From contig NZ_BLAF01000038.1 of the NCBI RefSeq assembly GCF_009687885.1, positions 1-64,000 on the forward strand: a stretch of DNA of 64,000 nt, written 5' to 3'. Positions 8,131 to 18,751 of this stretch are shown in pieces. Numbering within the stretch: the stretch's first letter is position 1; every line of letters begins with the position of its first letter. The notes under the pieces were generated by a model. The model made no database searches and had not been told where the DNA came from. It saw only the letters and a list, made by a program, of their open reading frames with translations. The position numbers and the translations under genes were made by a program. Origin of the DNA: Acrocarpospora pleiomorpha (GTDB taxonomy: Bacteria; Actinomycetota; Actinomycetes; Streptosporangiales; Streptosporangiaceae).

Positions 8131-9153
8131 ATGGTTCACTTTAGCGCTGTTGACGCAACCCCCAATATGCCGATATCTACGACTATCATTCGGGATAATG
8201 GGGCGGGCGGGACGGTGCGGGGCGTGGGCCATACAAGATCCCTGGGCGGACGTAGCGAAAGGGATTGGCGTAATTTGGTCGACTCCGTAGCCGACAAAGT
8301 GTGCGTCCCTTTTCTCGGCGCGGGAGTGAGCCAAGGCCTTCCCACCGGTACGGCACTGGCCAAGCACTGGGCGGAACGTATCCGGTATCCGTACCCGGAC
8401 GTGCATAATCTGGCCGGGGTGATGCAGTACGCGGTGGTGATGGAGTTTCAGCATGACGCGAACCGTCTCAAGCGTGAGCTGGCCAGGACCGTTTTCGCGC
8501 AGGCCGCGCTGACCACGGATCAGCTGGATATCCACCACCTGCTGGCCCGTTGTGACCTGCCGCTTTATCTGACCACCAATTATGACGGGTTCATGGTGGA
8601 AGCGCTTCGGCGTAAAGGGAAAAGCCCATCCTGGAACGTGAGTCCGTGGTACTCCTCCGGGGTGGACGATGACGACGAACGCCGGCCGCCGCTTCCCGAG
8701 GGCGAACCCACGAGTCAGCAGCCTTTGGTTTTCCACATCCATGGCCGCTACACCATCCCGCATTCGATGGTGCTGACCGAAGACGACTACATCGACTTCC
8801 ATGTCAAGCATGTCCGCGACGGCATGCGCAAAGGGCTGACCCCCGCCGACGACCGTTCCTCGATCATTCCGTCGTACGTGCGGGCGCGACTGCGGCGGGC
8901 TCCCTTGCTTTTCGTCGGCTACAGCCTGCGGGACAGCACATTCTGGACGCTGTTCAAGTCGCTCATGCTCGGCCTGCACGACGGCCAGCGCAGCACCCAT
9001 GTGTGCCTGCAACTGGATCCGGCGATCCGGCGGAAAGCCAGCGTCCGCGACTATCTGGAGCGGCGGCTGGGGCGCCAGCAGATCCAGATCTTCTGGATGC
9101 CGCTGGAGCAATTCACCACCAAACTCGAAGAGCGGCTCGCGGAGGAGAGATGA
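8131..9153 (+). CDS. SIR2-like (SIR2_2) effector protein
   Basis: This is a predicted NAD-binding or NAD-hydrolysing SIR2-superfamily protein. The Rossmann GAGVS motif is at about 8318-8332, TTNYD at 8572-8586 and HIHG at 8734-8745. A C-terminal VGYSLRD segment is typical of defence-associated SIR2 domains. I chose ATG 8131 (340 aa) for the GGAG in front of it. The frame is open from 8026, and starts at 8167 or a GTG near 8216 are possible; the conserved domain begins only near 8260. The stop overlaps the next ATG (ATGA), so the two genes form one transcription unit. In bacterial conflict systems such domains deplete NAD+ after activation; that role is inferred here. Confidence 0.82.
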   Translation: MVHFSAVDATPNMPISTTIIRDNGAGGTVRGVGHTRSLGGRSERDWRNLVDSVADKVCVPFLGAGVSQGLPTGTALAKHWAERIRYPYPDVHNLAGVMQYAVVMEFQHDANRLKRELARTVFAQAALTTDQLDIHHLLARCDLPLYLTTNYDGFMVEALRRKGKSPSWNVSPWYSSGVDDDDERRPPLPEGEPTSQQPLVFHIHGRYTIPHSMVLTEDDYIDFHVKHVRDGMRKGLTPADDRSSIIPSYVRARLRRAPLLFVGYSLRDSTFWTLFKSLMLGLHDGQRSTHVCLQLDPAIRRKASVRDYLERRLGRQQIQIFWMPLEQFTTKLEERLAEER

Positions 9154-11024
9154 ACGGTTCACCGTACGTCGGTCCCCGGCCGTTCCTCCGGTCGGAAGCC
9201 CGGCTCTTTTTCGGGCGCGAGGCGGAGGCGCGCAGCGTGCAGTTCGACTGGCTGGCCGATCGGGTGACCGTTCTGCACGGCTCCGCGGCGGTGGGGAAGA
9301 CGTCGCTGCTCAATGCCGGTGTGCTGCCGCCGATGGAGCAGGAACTCCAGGTGGTCGCCCTGCCGCCCAGCCGGGTCTCGCTGCCGGCCCGCCCGCTGGC
9401 GGCGCCGCCGCACAACGGCTACGTCTACACCGTGCTGAGCGACTGGGCGGGTGGCATGCTGCCCCGGCCCGGCAGCACGGTGTCGGAGTTCCTCGCCGAC
9501 CGGGCGGACGGCCTGGGACCAGCCGGCCGGCTACTCGGGGCGATCGACCAGTTCGAGGAGGTTTTCGCCGCCTTTCCCACCAGGCTGGCCGAGCGCACCG
9601 GCCTACTGAGCCAGCTGGCCGACGCGCTCCGCGCGATTCCCGCGCTCAACCTGCTGCTGCTGGTCCGAGACGATCACCTGGCCTCGGTGACGGCCTGCGA
9701 GAGCCTGTTCCGGATGCCCTTCACCTACCGGCGACTGGACGCGCTCGACGAACCGGCGGCGACCGAAGCCATTCAGGGCCCGACCAGGGGCACATCCCAC
9801 GAATGGGCGCCGGACACCGTACGCGAGATCATCGGTCGGCTGCGCGCCAGCACCTACACCGACCTGCTCGGCAACACCGCCACCATCACCACTCCGCTGG
9901 TCGAGCCGTTGCACCTACAGATCGTCTGTTCCGAACTCTGGGACGACCCCGACCAGGCCACCACGCTCGACGTGCGCCACGCGATCGCACGCTTCTACGA
10001 GCGGGCCGTGCGCGCTGCCGCGCTGGAGACCGGCCTCTCAGAGGACAGCGTACGACGGTGGATCGAGTCCGCCTTCATCACCGAGTACGGCACCCGCGGC
10101 ACCAAACTCCGCGGCCTGGCCAGCACCGCGGACATGCCGAACGCCCTTGCCGACGCGCTGGCCGAACGGCACGTGCTGACGGCACGCTCCCGCCTGCGGA
10201 GCACCTGGTACCAGCTCAGCCAGGACCTGATGATCGACGCGGTCCGCCAGTCCAACGCCGCCTGGTTCGCGGTCCCACACCCCGCCGAGCCCGACGAGAT
10301 CCGACCGGCGGATTTCGCCGACGCGGCCGAGAGCGCCTTCGGCGCGGGCGACTTCCCCGGGGCACGGCGGCTGGCGTCCGTCGCGGCGTCCCGGTTCGCG
10401 GCCGATGGCGACACCCGCAGGCAGGCCCAGGCGATGGCGCTGCACGGCGAGATCGCCTTGATCGAAGGTGACCTGCGGACCGCCGGAGAGAGCTTCCGTG
10501 AGGCGCTCAACGGCTTCGAGTCCCTGGCCGATCAGGTGTCCACCGCGAAATCGATGTCCGCCCTGGCGAGCGTACTGGCCAGCAGCGGAGATCATCAGGC
10601 TGCGGCCGACCTGTACCGGCAGGCAGTAGAGCGCAACCGCGCAGACGCCGAGGCCCTCATCGGCTACGCCCAAGCCTTGTGGAACCTGGGTTCCCCCGCC
10701 GACGCCGAAGCCTTCTTCACCCAGGCCCTGACCACCGGCCGCTCCACCGCCCGAGCCCTAGCCGGCCGCGGCCAGGTCAGGGTAGACCTACGGCTCTACG
10801 ACCGAGCACTCCTCGATCTAGATCAGGCACTCGGCCACCCCCTCGAATCCGAGGACGAGGCCGACGTGCATTCGGCCCGCGCCGTGGCCCTGACCGAACT
10901 GGGCCACCCCGACGAGGCCCGAACCGCCATCGAACAGGCCCAGCGACTCGCCCCAGACAGTCCGCGCGTCCGCGAAAGGGCAGCCCGAACCCGCCGACCC
11001 CGGGCCGGTGGCGGCTCTGCGTGA
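9150..11024 (+). CDS. nSTAND1-type NTPase with TPR C-terminus
   Basis: The protein has 624 residues. The N-terminus YVGPRPF...LFFGREAE (6-26) is the signature opening of novel STAND (nSTAND1) NTPases. The P-loop GSAAVGKTS lies at 44-52, and a Walker B-like AIDQFEEVF at about 130-138. A helical middle region follows, then a C-terminal array of tetratricopeptide-type repeats (about 380-615) that probably senses a ligand or partner. The ATG overlaps the SIR2-like stop and has GGAGGAGAG directly upstream. The natural reading is a two-gene effector (SIR2) plus switch (STAND NTPase) unit, a layout seen in anti-phage systems; no test of that is possible from sequence alone. Confidence 0.84.
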   Translation: MNGSPYVGPRPFLRSEARLFFGREAEARSVQFDWLADRVTVLHGSAAVGKTSLLNAGVLPPMEQELQVVALPPSRVSLPARPLAAPPHNGYVYTVLSDWAGGMLPRPGSTVSEFLADRADGLGPAGRLLGAIDQFEEVFAAFPTRLAERTGLLSQLADALRAIPALNLLLLVRDDHLASVTACESLFRMPFTYRRLDALDEPAATEAIQGPTRGTSHEWAPDTVREIIGRLRASTYTDLLGNTATITTPLVEPLHLQIVCSELWDDPDQATTLDVRHAIARFYERAVRAAALETGLSEDSVRRWIESAFITEYGTRGTKLRGLASTADMPNALADALAERHVLTARSRLRSTWYQLSQDLMIDAVRQSNAAWFAVPHPAEPDEIRPADFADAAESAFGAGDFPGARRLASVAASRFAADGDTRRQAQAMALHGEIALIEGDLRTAGESFREALNGFESLADQVSTAKSMSALASVLASSGDHQAAADLYRQAVERNRADAEALIGYAQALWNLGSPADAEAFFTQALTTGRSTARALAGRGQVRVDLRLYDRALLDLDQALGHPLESEDEADVHSARAVALTELGHPDEARTAIEQAQRLAPDSPRVRERAARTRRPRAGGGSA

Positions 11025-11227
11025 TCTGGTGCCGCCGCCTTCGCGTGTCACCGCTGGTTTCCTGCACCTTGTTGTTCAGGCGCAGATGGTGCAAATCACC
11101 ACAAATCAAGGCTTGTTGATCGATCACCCCCGGGTTACTTTCTGAATGGCACCTGTGAGATCAACTGACCGGGGTGGTCAGGCGGGTCTCGCGATCTGTT
11201 GACCCGCTCTAACCCGGGGGATGACTC

Positions 11228-14200
11228 ATGGGTCGATTTGGCGTGCGCGCTGTCCGGTTTCACAGCCGATTGGCTTTAATCACCGCGTTGACCATCGTGC
11301 CCGCGCTGGTCCAATTGGCCCCCGCCGCCGTCAGCCCGGCGGTGGCAGCGCCGAAGGCCGTCCCCACTCCGGTGCAGCTGGACGGTTCGGCGGCGGGTCT
11401 GCCTCATCTGGTCGACCCGTCGGTCACCCGGACAGCGGTCAAGGTCGATGGACCCCGTGCGGACATCAAGCGTCCGAATAGCGCTTTGCCGGTAGAAGGG
11501 CGTTTCGATCCAGCGCCGGTCGCGGTGCGGGTTGATCCGTCGAAGTGGGAGACGGCGGCTCCGGGTGGGGAGTTCGGGGCGCCACCGCTGGCTCCCTCGC
11601 GAGGTGTGACGATGGTCGCCCCGGTCTGGGTGGATGGTGCTCCCGCTGACAAGGCCCTGGTCGGGAGCACCACGCCGACACTGATCGCGTTCGCGACGAG
11701 TACCGCGGGCGGGGTCGACTATCAGTTCCTGGTCTGCGACAAACCGCCCGCGCAGGCGACCTGGTGTGGGCAGTCGTCCGTCCTGACCAACGGCGTCTGG
11801 AAGGTCCCGGCGGGCAATCTGGCCTGGGACAAGGAGTACTTCTGGCAGGTCACGCTGATCGACCGGGTTTCCACCCAGACGGCGCTGTCGCCGGTCCGGT
11901 CCTTCACGACAGGCGTACGGGAGCCCCTCGTCACCTCCAACCTGGCCAACCGCATGACCGAAGGCCAGGAATTCCACCAGCTCGTGGGGAACTACACCAC
12001 CGCGTTCACCGACGCCACCGTGGCGACCGTGGGGCCGGCGTTGTCGCTGACGCGCTCCTACAACAGCCTCGATCCCCGCTCCGATGGCATGTTCGGCGCC
12101 GGGTGGAGCTCCCGCTGGGACATGAAGGTCGTCTCCGAGAACGGCGGCAACACCCTTCTGGTGACCTATCCGGACGGCCGGCAGTTCCGGTTCGCGTCCA
12201 AGGGCGGGGGAGCGTACGAGGCTCCGCCCGGCATGCACGCCGCGCTGGCGACCGTCGCCGGTGGAGGCTGGAAGCTGATGGACAAGACGTCCACCACCTA
12301 CTCCTTCGACTCGACCGGCAAGCTCACCAAGGTCGCCGACGCACGTGGGCGCGCTCAGGATCTCACCTACAGCGGTGGCAAGCTGTCGACTGTCACCGGG
12401 GTGGGCGGGCGGAAGCTGACCTTCACCTGGACCGGCAACCATGTCACCTCCGTGGCCACCGATCCGGTGTCCGGGTCGCCGCTGACCTGGAATTACACCT
12501 ACACCGGCGACAACCTGACACAGGTTTGCGCGCCTGTCGTCGCGCCGAACTGCACGGCGTACACCTATGACAGCGGTTCGCAGTACCGAACGCGGGTGCT
12601 GGACTCAGACCCGGTCGGGTACTGGCGGCTGGGCGAGGCGTCGGGGACCTCAGCGGCCGACCTGGGTTCTGGAGGAACCTCGGCCACCTACACGAGTGTG
12701 ACGCTCGGCCAGGCGGGCGCGCTCGGCGGCAGCACCGACACCGCGATCTCGACCACCACCGGTTCGGTACGGCTCCCGCAGAACACCATCGCCCGATTGT
12801 CCACCCAACTCTCGATCGAGGCGTGGTTCAAGACCACCCAGAACGGCATCGTGGTCTCGGCGGCCAGCGCGGCCACCAGCAACGTTCCCCGGCAGCCGGT
12901 CATCTACGTCGGCAACGACGGGAAGTTGCGCGCCCAGTTCCTGGAGCGCCCGGAGACCGGCGGCCCGTCGCCGATCATCCCGATCACCTCCTCCGGCACC
13001 GTGAACAACGGCGCCTGGCATCACGCGGTGCTGATCGTGAACGACAGCGTGGAGACCCTCTACCTGGACGGCGTCTCCGTCGGCTCTGGCGTCGGTGTCG
13101 GCAAACTCGACCCATGGCCTGCGTTCGCCTCGGCCGGAAACGGGATCATGGGTTCGTGGGCGAGCTTCTGGCCGTCCGCGCCGACATCGTCGACGGCCAC
13201 GTTCCCGTTCAAGGGCCAGCTGGACGAGGTCGCCGTTTTCGACCGTCCGCTCACCGCGCAGGAGGTTCAGCGCCACTTCGCGGCAGGTCAGGCGCAGCCG
13301 AACAAGCTGAGCAAGATCACGTTACCGTCCGGGCGGGTCTGGGCCACCAACGTGTACGACACGGCCACCGACCGCCTCAAGACGCACACCGACGCCGACG
13401 GCGGGGTCTGGCAGATCGGCGTTCCCACATACGACAAGGTCACGGGCCTGTCCACGGTCGCCGTGACCGACCCCGCCAGCGGCACCCTGAAGTATGTGCA
13501 CGACGCCTGGCGCAACTACCGCCTGGTCAGCGAGACCGACCAGCTCAACAAGATCACCAGCTACAGCTACGACACGGGCGGCTTCGTCACCAAGAAGATC
13601 GACCGCAACGGCAACCCGACCGAGTGGTTCAACGACGCGCGCGGCAACGTGATCGGCGTCAAGTACTGCCGGGCGGCCGGGAACTGCCAGACCGAACACC
13701 GTACTTACCATCTCACCGCCGGAAACGAGTTCGACCCCCGCAACGACCGCCTCACCGTGGTGCGCGACGCCCGCTCGGCCAGCGCGACGGACAACACCTA
13801 CGCCACCACCGTCGGCTACACGGCTCAGGGTGAGCTGGCGTCGGTCACCGCTCCGGCGACGGCCGACTTCCCCAGCGGCCGGGCGTTCAGCCAGACCTTC
13901 ACCGACGGCACCGAGGTCGCGATCGGCGGCGGCACCATGCCCGCCGGGCTGGTCGAGGTGGCCAAGGATCCCAAGCTCAATGAGACAACCTACGCCTACA
14001 ATTCCTCGGGCGATCTCGCCGAGCTGACCGAGTCCTCCGGTCTGGTGACCCGGTTCACCTATGACCCCCTTGGCCGGGTTCTCTCCCGGACGGTGGTCTC
14101 CGACGCGTATCCGGCGGGGGTGACCACAACGTTCGCCTACGACGGCAGAAGCGCGCTCACCCGGCAGACCGGCCCCGGCCTCCTCAACGAACTCTCGTCC

Positions 14201-17200
14201 GTTTCGCACACGGCTGAGGCCCGGCTGACCTACGACGCCGACGGAAACCGGGCGACCTTCACGCTGGCCGACACCACCGGCGGCGACCCGGATCGCACCA
14301 CGTCATACACCTACGACACGCACGGACGGCTGGAGACGATCACCGGACCGGAGTCTGCGGTGGCGCACTACGCGCACAACACGCGCGGCGCCCTGGCCTC
14401 CTACACCGACCCCGCCGGCGCACTCACGACCTATGGCTACACCAGCCGCGCCGAACTGGCGACGATCACGCTGAAAGCCTGGACCGGGAACCCGAACGCG
14501 CCGACCCCGCCGGTCGACGTCGTCACCGCCTCCTACGCCTACGACCCGGGCGGCCGCCTGGCCACCTACACCGACGTGATGGGACGCAAGACCACCTACA
14601 CCTACTTCACCGACGGCCTGCTGTCCCAGAAGATCGCCACCCAGGCCCGGCTCAACGGCTCCACCACTCCCCGCGACGTCGTCCTGGAGGACAACCTCTA
14701 CGACGCCGCCACCCACCTCACCCGGCAGACCATCGGCGGCGGCAAGACCCGCACCGACTACGTGATCGACGCCGCCGGACGGCTCGTCTCCAGCACGCTC
14801 GACCCGGCCGGACTCGCCAGGAAGACCACCTACGGCTACGACGCCAACACCAACATCACCACCGCCACCCGCACCGCGACCGGAACCGCTCGCACCGAGA
14901 GCCTGTCCTTCGAGTACGACGCCGCCGACCAGCCAACCAAGTCGACAGTCGAGAACGGCGCCACCGACCTGGTCACCACGTGGACCTATGACGATCGCGG
15001 CCTGGTCGAGGAGGTCACCCCGCCGCGCGGCAACGAAGTCGGCGCCACCCGCCTGGACCACACCACCCTGTTCCGCTACGACCCCGCCGGTCAGCTGGTG
15101 GAAGTGGAGACACCGCCCGTGGCCGTAGAGCGCGACGGAAACGCGCCGGTCACCGAACGCCCCTCCACCCGGTTCGGGTACAACTCGGGCGGCTGGCGCA
15201 CCCACGTCAGCGGGCCGGAAGGCCGCACGTCCACAGCGGTGTATGACAAGGTCGGCCGCCTCACATCGATCACCGGAACCCCGTACACGCCGCCCGGTGG
15301 CACCGCGCTCACACCGTCCATCTCCTACGGATACGACACCGCGGGCCGCCAGACCACCGTGACCGACCCGCGCGGCCAGGTCACCAACAAGGTCTACGAC
15401 GCGCTCGGCCGTCTGGTACGGATCACCGACCCGCCCGCCACCACCGGCGCCACCCGCGGCAACTGGGACTACACCTACACCCTCAACGGCGAGACCGCCT
15501 CGGCCACCGACCCCACCGGCGCCCGCCGCGAGGCCACCTACGACGACCTCGGCCGAACCATCACCTCCACAATCATCGAGCGCAAGCCGTCCAACCTCGT
15601 CCTGACCCGCAATCTCACCTACGACGACGCCGGAAACCTGCTCACCACCCAACGCCCCGCCGGTGACACCACGACCAGGACCGTCAACCCGGCGGGCGAA
15701 CTCACCGAACTGATCGAGCCGTCGACCGACAAGACGCTGTTCGCCTACGACCTTGCCGGACGCGAGACGAAGATCACCGACCCGCTCGGCAACGCCACTG
15801 CGGTCGACTACGACCTGGCCGGACGCCCCACTGCGATCAAGGATCTCGATGCGGCCAGCCAGGTTCTGCGGACCCGCTCGATGACCTTCGACGCCGACGG
15901 CAACGTGACCGCGAGCACCGACGCGGAAGGGCACACCACCACCCGGGCCTTCGACCCGGCAGGCAGGCTGACCCAGCTGGTCGAGCCGATCGAGACGGCC
16001 GACTCGATCACCACGAGCTTCGGCTACGACGCGGCCGGGGCCCGCACCCGCTACACCGACGGGCGCGGCAACCTCACCCTCACCACCTACAACACGCTCG
16101 GATTACGTGAATCCCTGATCGAACCGTCCACCACCCAGCATCCCGCGCTGACGGACCGGACCTGGACCACCTCCTACGACGCGGCCGGAAACCCTGTAAA
16201 GCTGGTCGAACCCGGTGGAGTGCAACTCGATCGGACCTTCGACAACCTAGGACGCCTCACCGCCGAGAACGGCACCGGCGCCGAAGCGGCTGACGTGAGC
16301 CGCGCCTACAGCTACGACCTGGCCGGACGCGCCACCGGCGCAGGAAACCTCGCGTTCACGTTCAACGACCGAGGCCGCCTGCTTACCACCACGGCAGGCG
16401 GCGTCGGCCAGGCCAGCTTCGGCTATGACGCCAACGGCCGCCTCAACCTGCGCACCGACGCAGCCGGGACCGCCAACTTCACCTGGGACGGCGACGACCG
16501 ACTCGCCACCGCCAAGGATCCCCTCACCAACCTGACCATCACCTACGGTTACGACAAGGCCGACCGGCTCACCTCGGCCACGCACGGCGCCGGCGGGCCA
16601 GTCCGCACCTACACCTGGGACGCGCTCAACCGTCTCGCCACCGACACCCTGAAGACCAGCGGTGGAGCCACGCTTGCCGCCATCGGGTACGGCTATGACG
16701 ACGAAGACCGTCTCACCTCCAAGACCACCACCGGCACCGCCGGTTCCGGCACCAACGAATACGCCTACGACCAGGCGGGACGCCTCAGTTCGTGGACGGC
16801 TCCCGGTGGCGCGGTCACCGTCTACGACTGGGACAAGTCCGGCAACCGCACCGGAGCGGGGGCCGAGACCTTCACCTACGACCAGCGCAACCGGCTGACC
16901 AGCGGCGGCGGCACCTCCTACACCTACGCCCCGCGCGGCACCATCGCCACCGCCACCACGGGCGCCACCACCAAGACCTACACCTTCGACGCCTTCGACC
17001 GGATGACCGCCGACGGCGACGCCGCCTACGGCTACGACGCCCTGGACCGACTGGCCAGCCGCACCCGGCTCGGCGTCACCACCCGGTTCCGCTACTCCGC
17101 CACCGGCAACGACCTGGCCGCGGTCACCGACGCGGTGGGCACGGTGATCGAGAGCTACGGCCGTGGCGCGTTCGGGAACGCGCTGTCCGCCAAGACCGGC

Positions 17201-18751
17201 GCTGCCGCCGCCCGCCTCCTGATGGCCGACCGACACGGCGACATCATCGCGAGCTTTAGCACGAGTGGGCTGATTGGCTCCTCCGCGTTCGACCCGTTCG
17301 GTACGGTCCTTACTACCTCCGGCTCCCAGCCCCAGCTCGGTTACCAGGGCGAATGGACCGACGCAGACACCGGCGCCACCAACATGCACGCCCGCTGGTA
17401 CCAGCCCGGCCTGGGCGGCTTCCTCAGCCGCGACACCTGGAACCTCCCCCCGATCCCGTCCGGCACGGCTAACCGCTACGCCTACGCCAACGGCGACCCG
17501 CTCAATCAGATCGATCCGTCAGGCCACCGCCCCGAGCCGCCCGGCCCCCGTGCAGAGCCTCAGAGCCCGAGCGACCGTTGCCTGGTCTCTCCTAAGGTCC
17601 CGCTCACCCTGAGCGAGGCCAAGGCCGCCGCCTCCAAGAAGACCGCCTCCAAGAAGATCCCGAGCCCCAGCGACCCTTGCGAAATCAAGGACCCCTCAAC
17701 CATCGGCGGTGGCGGCAACGGAAACACCGGCAATAATTCCGCCGAGCCCACACAGAGAAGCGCCCCAGCGGGCGGCGGGAAAGGCGGCGGCAACGGCGGC
17801 GGGAACGGCAACAAGGGTGGCGGGAAAGGCGGCGGCAACGGAGGGAACTCCGGTAAGCCCCCCGCTATCCGCGAGTCCGACAAGCAGACCCACATTCCCC
17901 CGCCGGACCCCTACCAGCACGGCGTCTGCACCATCATGCCGCAGGACCAGTGCGGCGCGGCCGTCAACGTGGATATCGACAAAGGCGGCAATGACCGAGC
18001 GCCCGTCATCGACGTTCCCGACGACATCCGACCCGAATGCGTCTGGAGCACCGATCCCGGCACATTCGCCTGCACCACCAACCCCGAACCCCTCGGCCCG
18101 ATCGAGGAGATCCTTCCCCCGGCCCCACGAGACCAAGGTGAATGGTGTCTCGGCTGTCCTGGCACCCTCCCCGAAATCCCGGAAGACTTGCCGCCGTACG
18201 TCATCGGCGGCGGAGAATTCGGGGGATTCGGCCCAGGCATCCTGTTCCCCCCGGGCATTGGTGGTCCCGGGGGCTTTTCCAACGGTGACTGCCCTCTTGT
18301 CCTCTTGTATGGCTGCGATGGCACCCGAACCCACTACGACACCGACAACGATGGAGTACCTGATTCCGCTGACGCCGATGACGACGGCGACGGAGTGCTC
18401 GATGCTGCCGACGACGATGTGGCCAATTACACAGAGGAAGATGTGGACAATGTCGAAGAGCATCTCAACAGACCGGAGCTGCATCATTCTGACGCAAACG
18501 ATAGTATGATCGACAGAATTCGTGATGCAATACGAGAGGGTCGCCCCCTGACGGAAGGCGAGAAAAACTTCATGAAGCACGAATTGACCGAACGTGAACT
18601 AATGGATGGCGGCATGTCGTATGATGATGCACATGAAGAGGCAATGAAGGCCCACCCGCTCTTCAAGAACTACGACCCCGAAGTGATCGATCAACATCAT
18701 GAGCTATTCAACAATCGCTGGAGGGGTGCATGGGATCTTCCTCCGAGATAA
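11228..18751 (+). CDS. Secreted RHS/YD-repeat polymorphic-toxin-like protein with LamG insert
   Basis: The 2507-residue protein has an N-terminal signal peptide (about 1-40, ending AVAAP). Next come an Fn3-like/DUF6531-type entry region (SLTRSYNSLD) and a concanavalin-type LamG domain at about 460-690 (LSIEAWFKT, AWHHAVLIV, GQLDEVAVFDR). A very long series of YD repeats (T-YDxxGR-L) follows to about residue 2030. The conserved RHS core end (YQPGLGGFLSRD, then ANGDPLNQIDPSG) precedes a Gly/Asn/Lys-rich linker (about 2159-2210), an acidic DxDxDGxxD calcium-type repeat (about 2370-2400) and a polar tip. The tip (about 2400-2507) contains HELTERELMDGG and DDAHEEA motifs that I cannot place in a named toxin family. 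Such proteins form a shell that carries a toxin tip. Confidence 0.9.
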   Translation: MGRFGVRAVRFHSRLALITALTIVPALVQLAPAAVSPAVAAPKAVPTPVQLDGSAAGLPHLVDPSVTRTAVKVDGPRADIKRPNSALPVEGRFDPAPVAVRVDPSKWETAAPGGEFGAPPLAPSRGVTMVAPVWVDGAPADKALVGSTTPTLIAFATSTAGGVDYQFLVCDKPPAQATWCGQSSVLTNGVWKVPAGNLAWDKEYFWQVTLIDRVSTQTALSPVRSFTTGVREPLVTSNLANRMTEGQEFHQLVGNYTTAFTDATVATVGPALSLTRSYNSLDPRSDGMFGAGWSSRWDMKVVSENGGNTLLVTYPDGRQFRFASKGGGAYEAPPGMHAALATVAGGGWKLMDKTSTTYSFDSTGKLTKVADARGRAQDLTYSGGKLSTVTGVGGRKLTFTWTGNHVTSVATDPVSGSPLTWNYTYTGDNLTQVCAPVVAPNCTAYTYDSGSQYRTRVLDSDPVGYWRLGEASGTSAADLGSGGTSATYTSVTLGQAGALGGSTDTAISTTTGSVRLPQNTIARLSTQLSIEAWFKTTQNGIVVSAASAATSNVPRQPVIYVGNDGKLRAQFLERPETGGPSPIIPITSSGTVNNGAWHHAVLIVNDSVETLYLDGVSVGSGVGVGKLDPWPAFASAGNGIMGSWASFWPSAPTSSTATFPFKGQLDEVAVFDRPLTAQEVQRHFAAGQAQPNKLSKITLPSGRVWATNVYDTATDRLKTHTDADGGVWQIGVPTYDKVTGLSTVAVTDPASGTLKYVHDAWRNYRLVSETDQLNKITSYSYDTGGFVTKKIDRNGNPTEWFNDARGNVIGVKYCRAAGNCQTEHRTYHLTAGNEFDPRNDRLTVVRDARSASATDNTYATTVGYTAQGELASVTAPATADFPSGRAFSQTFTDGTEVAIGGGTMPAGLVEVAKDPKLNETTYAYNSSGDLAELTESSGLVTRFTYDPLGRVLSRTVVSDAYPAGVTTTFAYDGRSALTRQTGPGLLNELSSVSHTAEARLTYDADGNRATFTLADTTGGDPDRTTSYTYDTHGRLETITGPESAVAHYAHNTRGALASYTDPAGALTTYGYTSRAELATITLKAWTGNPNAPTPPVDVVTASYAYDPGGRLATYTDVMGRKTTYTYFTDGLLSQKIATQARLNGSTTPRDVVLEDNLYDAATHLTRQTIGGGKTRTDYVIDAAGRLVSSTLDPAGLARKTTYGYDANTNITTATRTATGTARTESLSFEYDAADQPTKSTVENGATDLVTTWTYDDRGLVEEVTPPRGNEVGATRLDHTTLFRYDPAGQLVEVETPPVAVERDGNAPVTERPSTRFGYNSGGWRTHVSGPEGRTSTAVYDKVGRLTSITGTPYTPPGGTALTPSISYGYDTAGRQTTVTDPRGQVTNKVYDALGRLVRITDPPATTGATRGNWDYTYTLNGETASATDPTGARREATYDDLGRTITSTIIERKPSNLVLTRNLTYDDAGNLLTTQRPAGDTTTRTVNPAGELTELIEPSTDKTLFAYDLAGRETKITDPLGNATAVDYDLAGRPTAIKDLDAASQVLRTRSMTFDADGNVTASTDAEGHTTTRAFDPAGRLTQLVEPIETADSITTSFGYDAAGARTRYTDGRGNLTLTTYNTLGLRESLIEPSTTQHPALTDRTWTTSYDAAGNPVKLVEPGGVQLDRTFDNLGRLTAENGTGAEAADVSRAYSYDLAGRATGAGNLAFTFNDRGRLLTTTAGGVGQASFGYDANGRLNLRTDAAGTANFTWDGDDRLATAKDPLTNLTITYGYDKADRLTSATHGAGGPVRTYTWDALNRLATDTLKTSGGATLAAIGYGYDDEDRLTSKTTTGTAGSGTNEYAYDQAGRLSSWTAPGGAVTVYDWDKSGNRTGAGAETFTYDQRNRLTSGGGTSYTYAPRGTIATATTGATTKTYTFDAFDRMTADGDAAYGYDALDRLASRTRLGVTTRFRYSATGNDLAAVTDAVGTVIESYGRGAFGNALSAKTGAAAARLLMADRHGDIIASFSTSGLIGSSAFDPFGTVLTTSGSQPQLGYQGEWTDADTGATNMHARWYQPGLGGFLSRDTWNLPPIPSGTANRYAYANGDPLNQIDPSGHRPEPPGPRAEPQSPSDRCLVSPKVPLTLSEAKAAASKKTASKKIPSPSDPCEIKDPSTIGGGGNGNTGNNSAEPTQRSAPAGGGKGGGNGGGNGNKGGGKGGGNGGNSGKPPAIRESDKQTHIPPPDPYQHGVCTIMPQDQCGAAVNVDIDKGGNDRAPVIDVPDDIRPECVWSTDPGTFACTTNPEPLGPIEEILPPAPRDQGEWCLGCPGTLPEIPEDLPPYVIGGGEFGGFGPGILFPPGIGGPGGFSNGDCPLVLLYGCDGTRTHYDTDNDGVPDSADADDDGDGVLDAADDDVANYTEEDVDNVEEHLNRPELHHSDANDSMIDRIRDAIREGRPLTEGEKNFMKHELTERELMDGGMSYDDAHEEAMKAHPLFKNYDPEVIDQHHELFNNRWRGAWDLPPR

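Noticed and set aside
17700..17880. Gly-Asn-Lys repeats in the RHS gene as a possible CRISPR or tandem repeat array.
   Set aside because: They are codon-level repeats in a linker (GGGKGGGNGG), with irregular units and no spacers.
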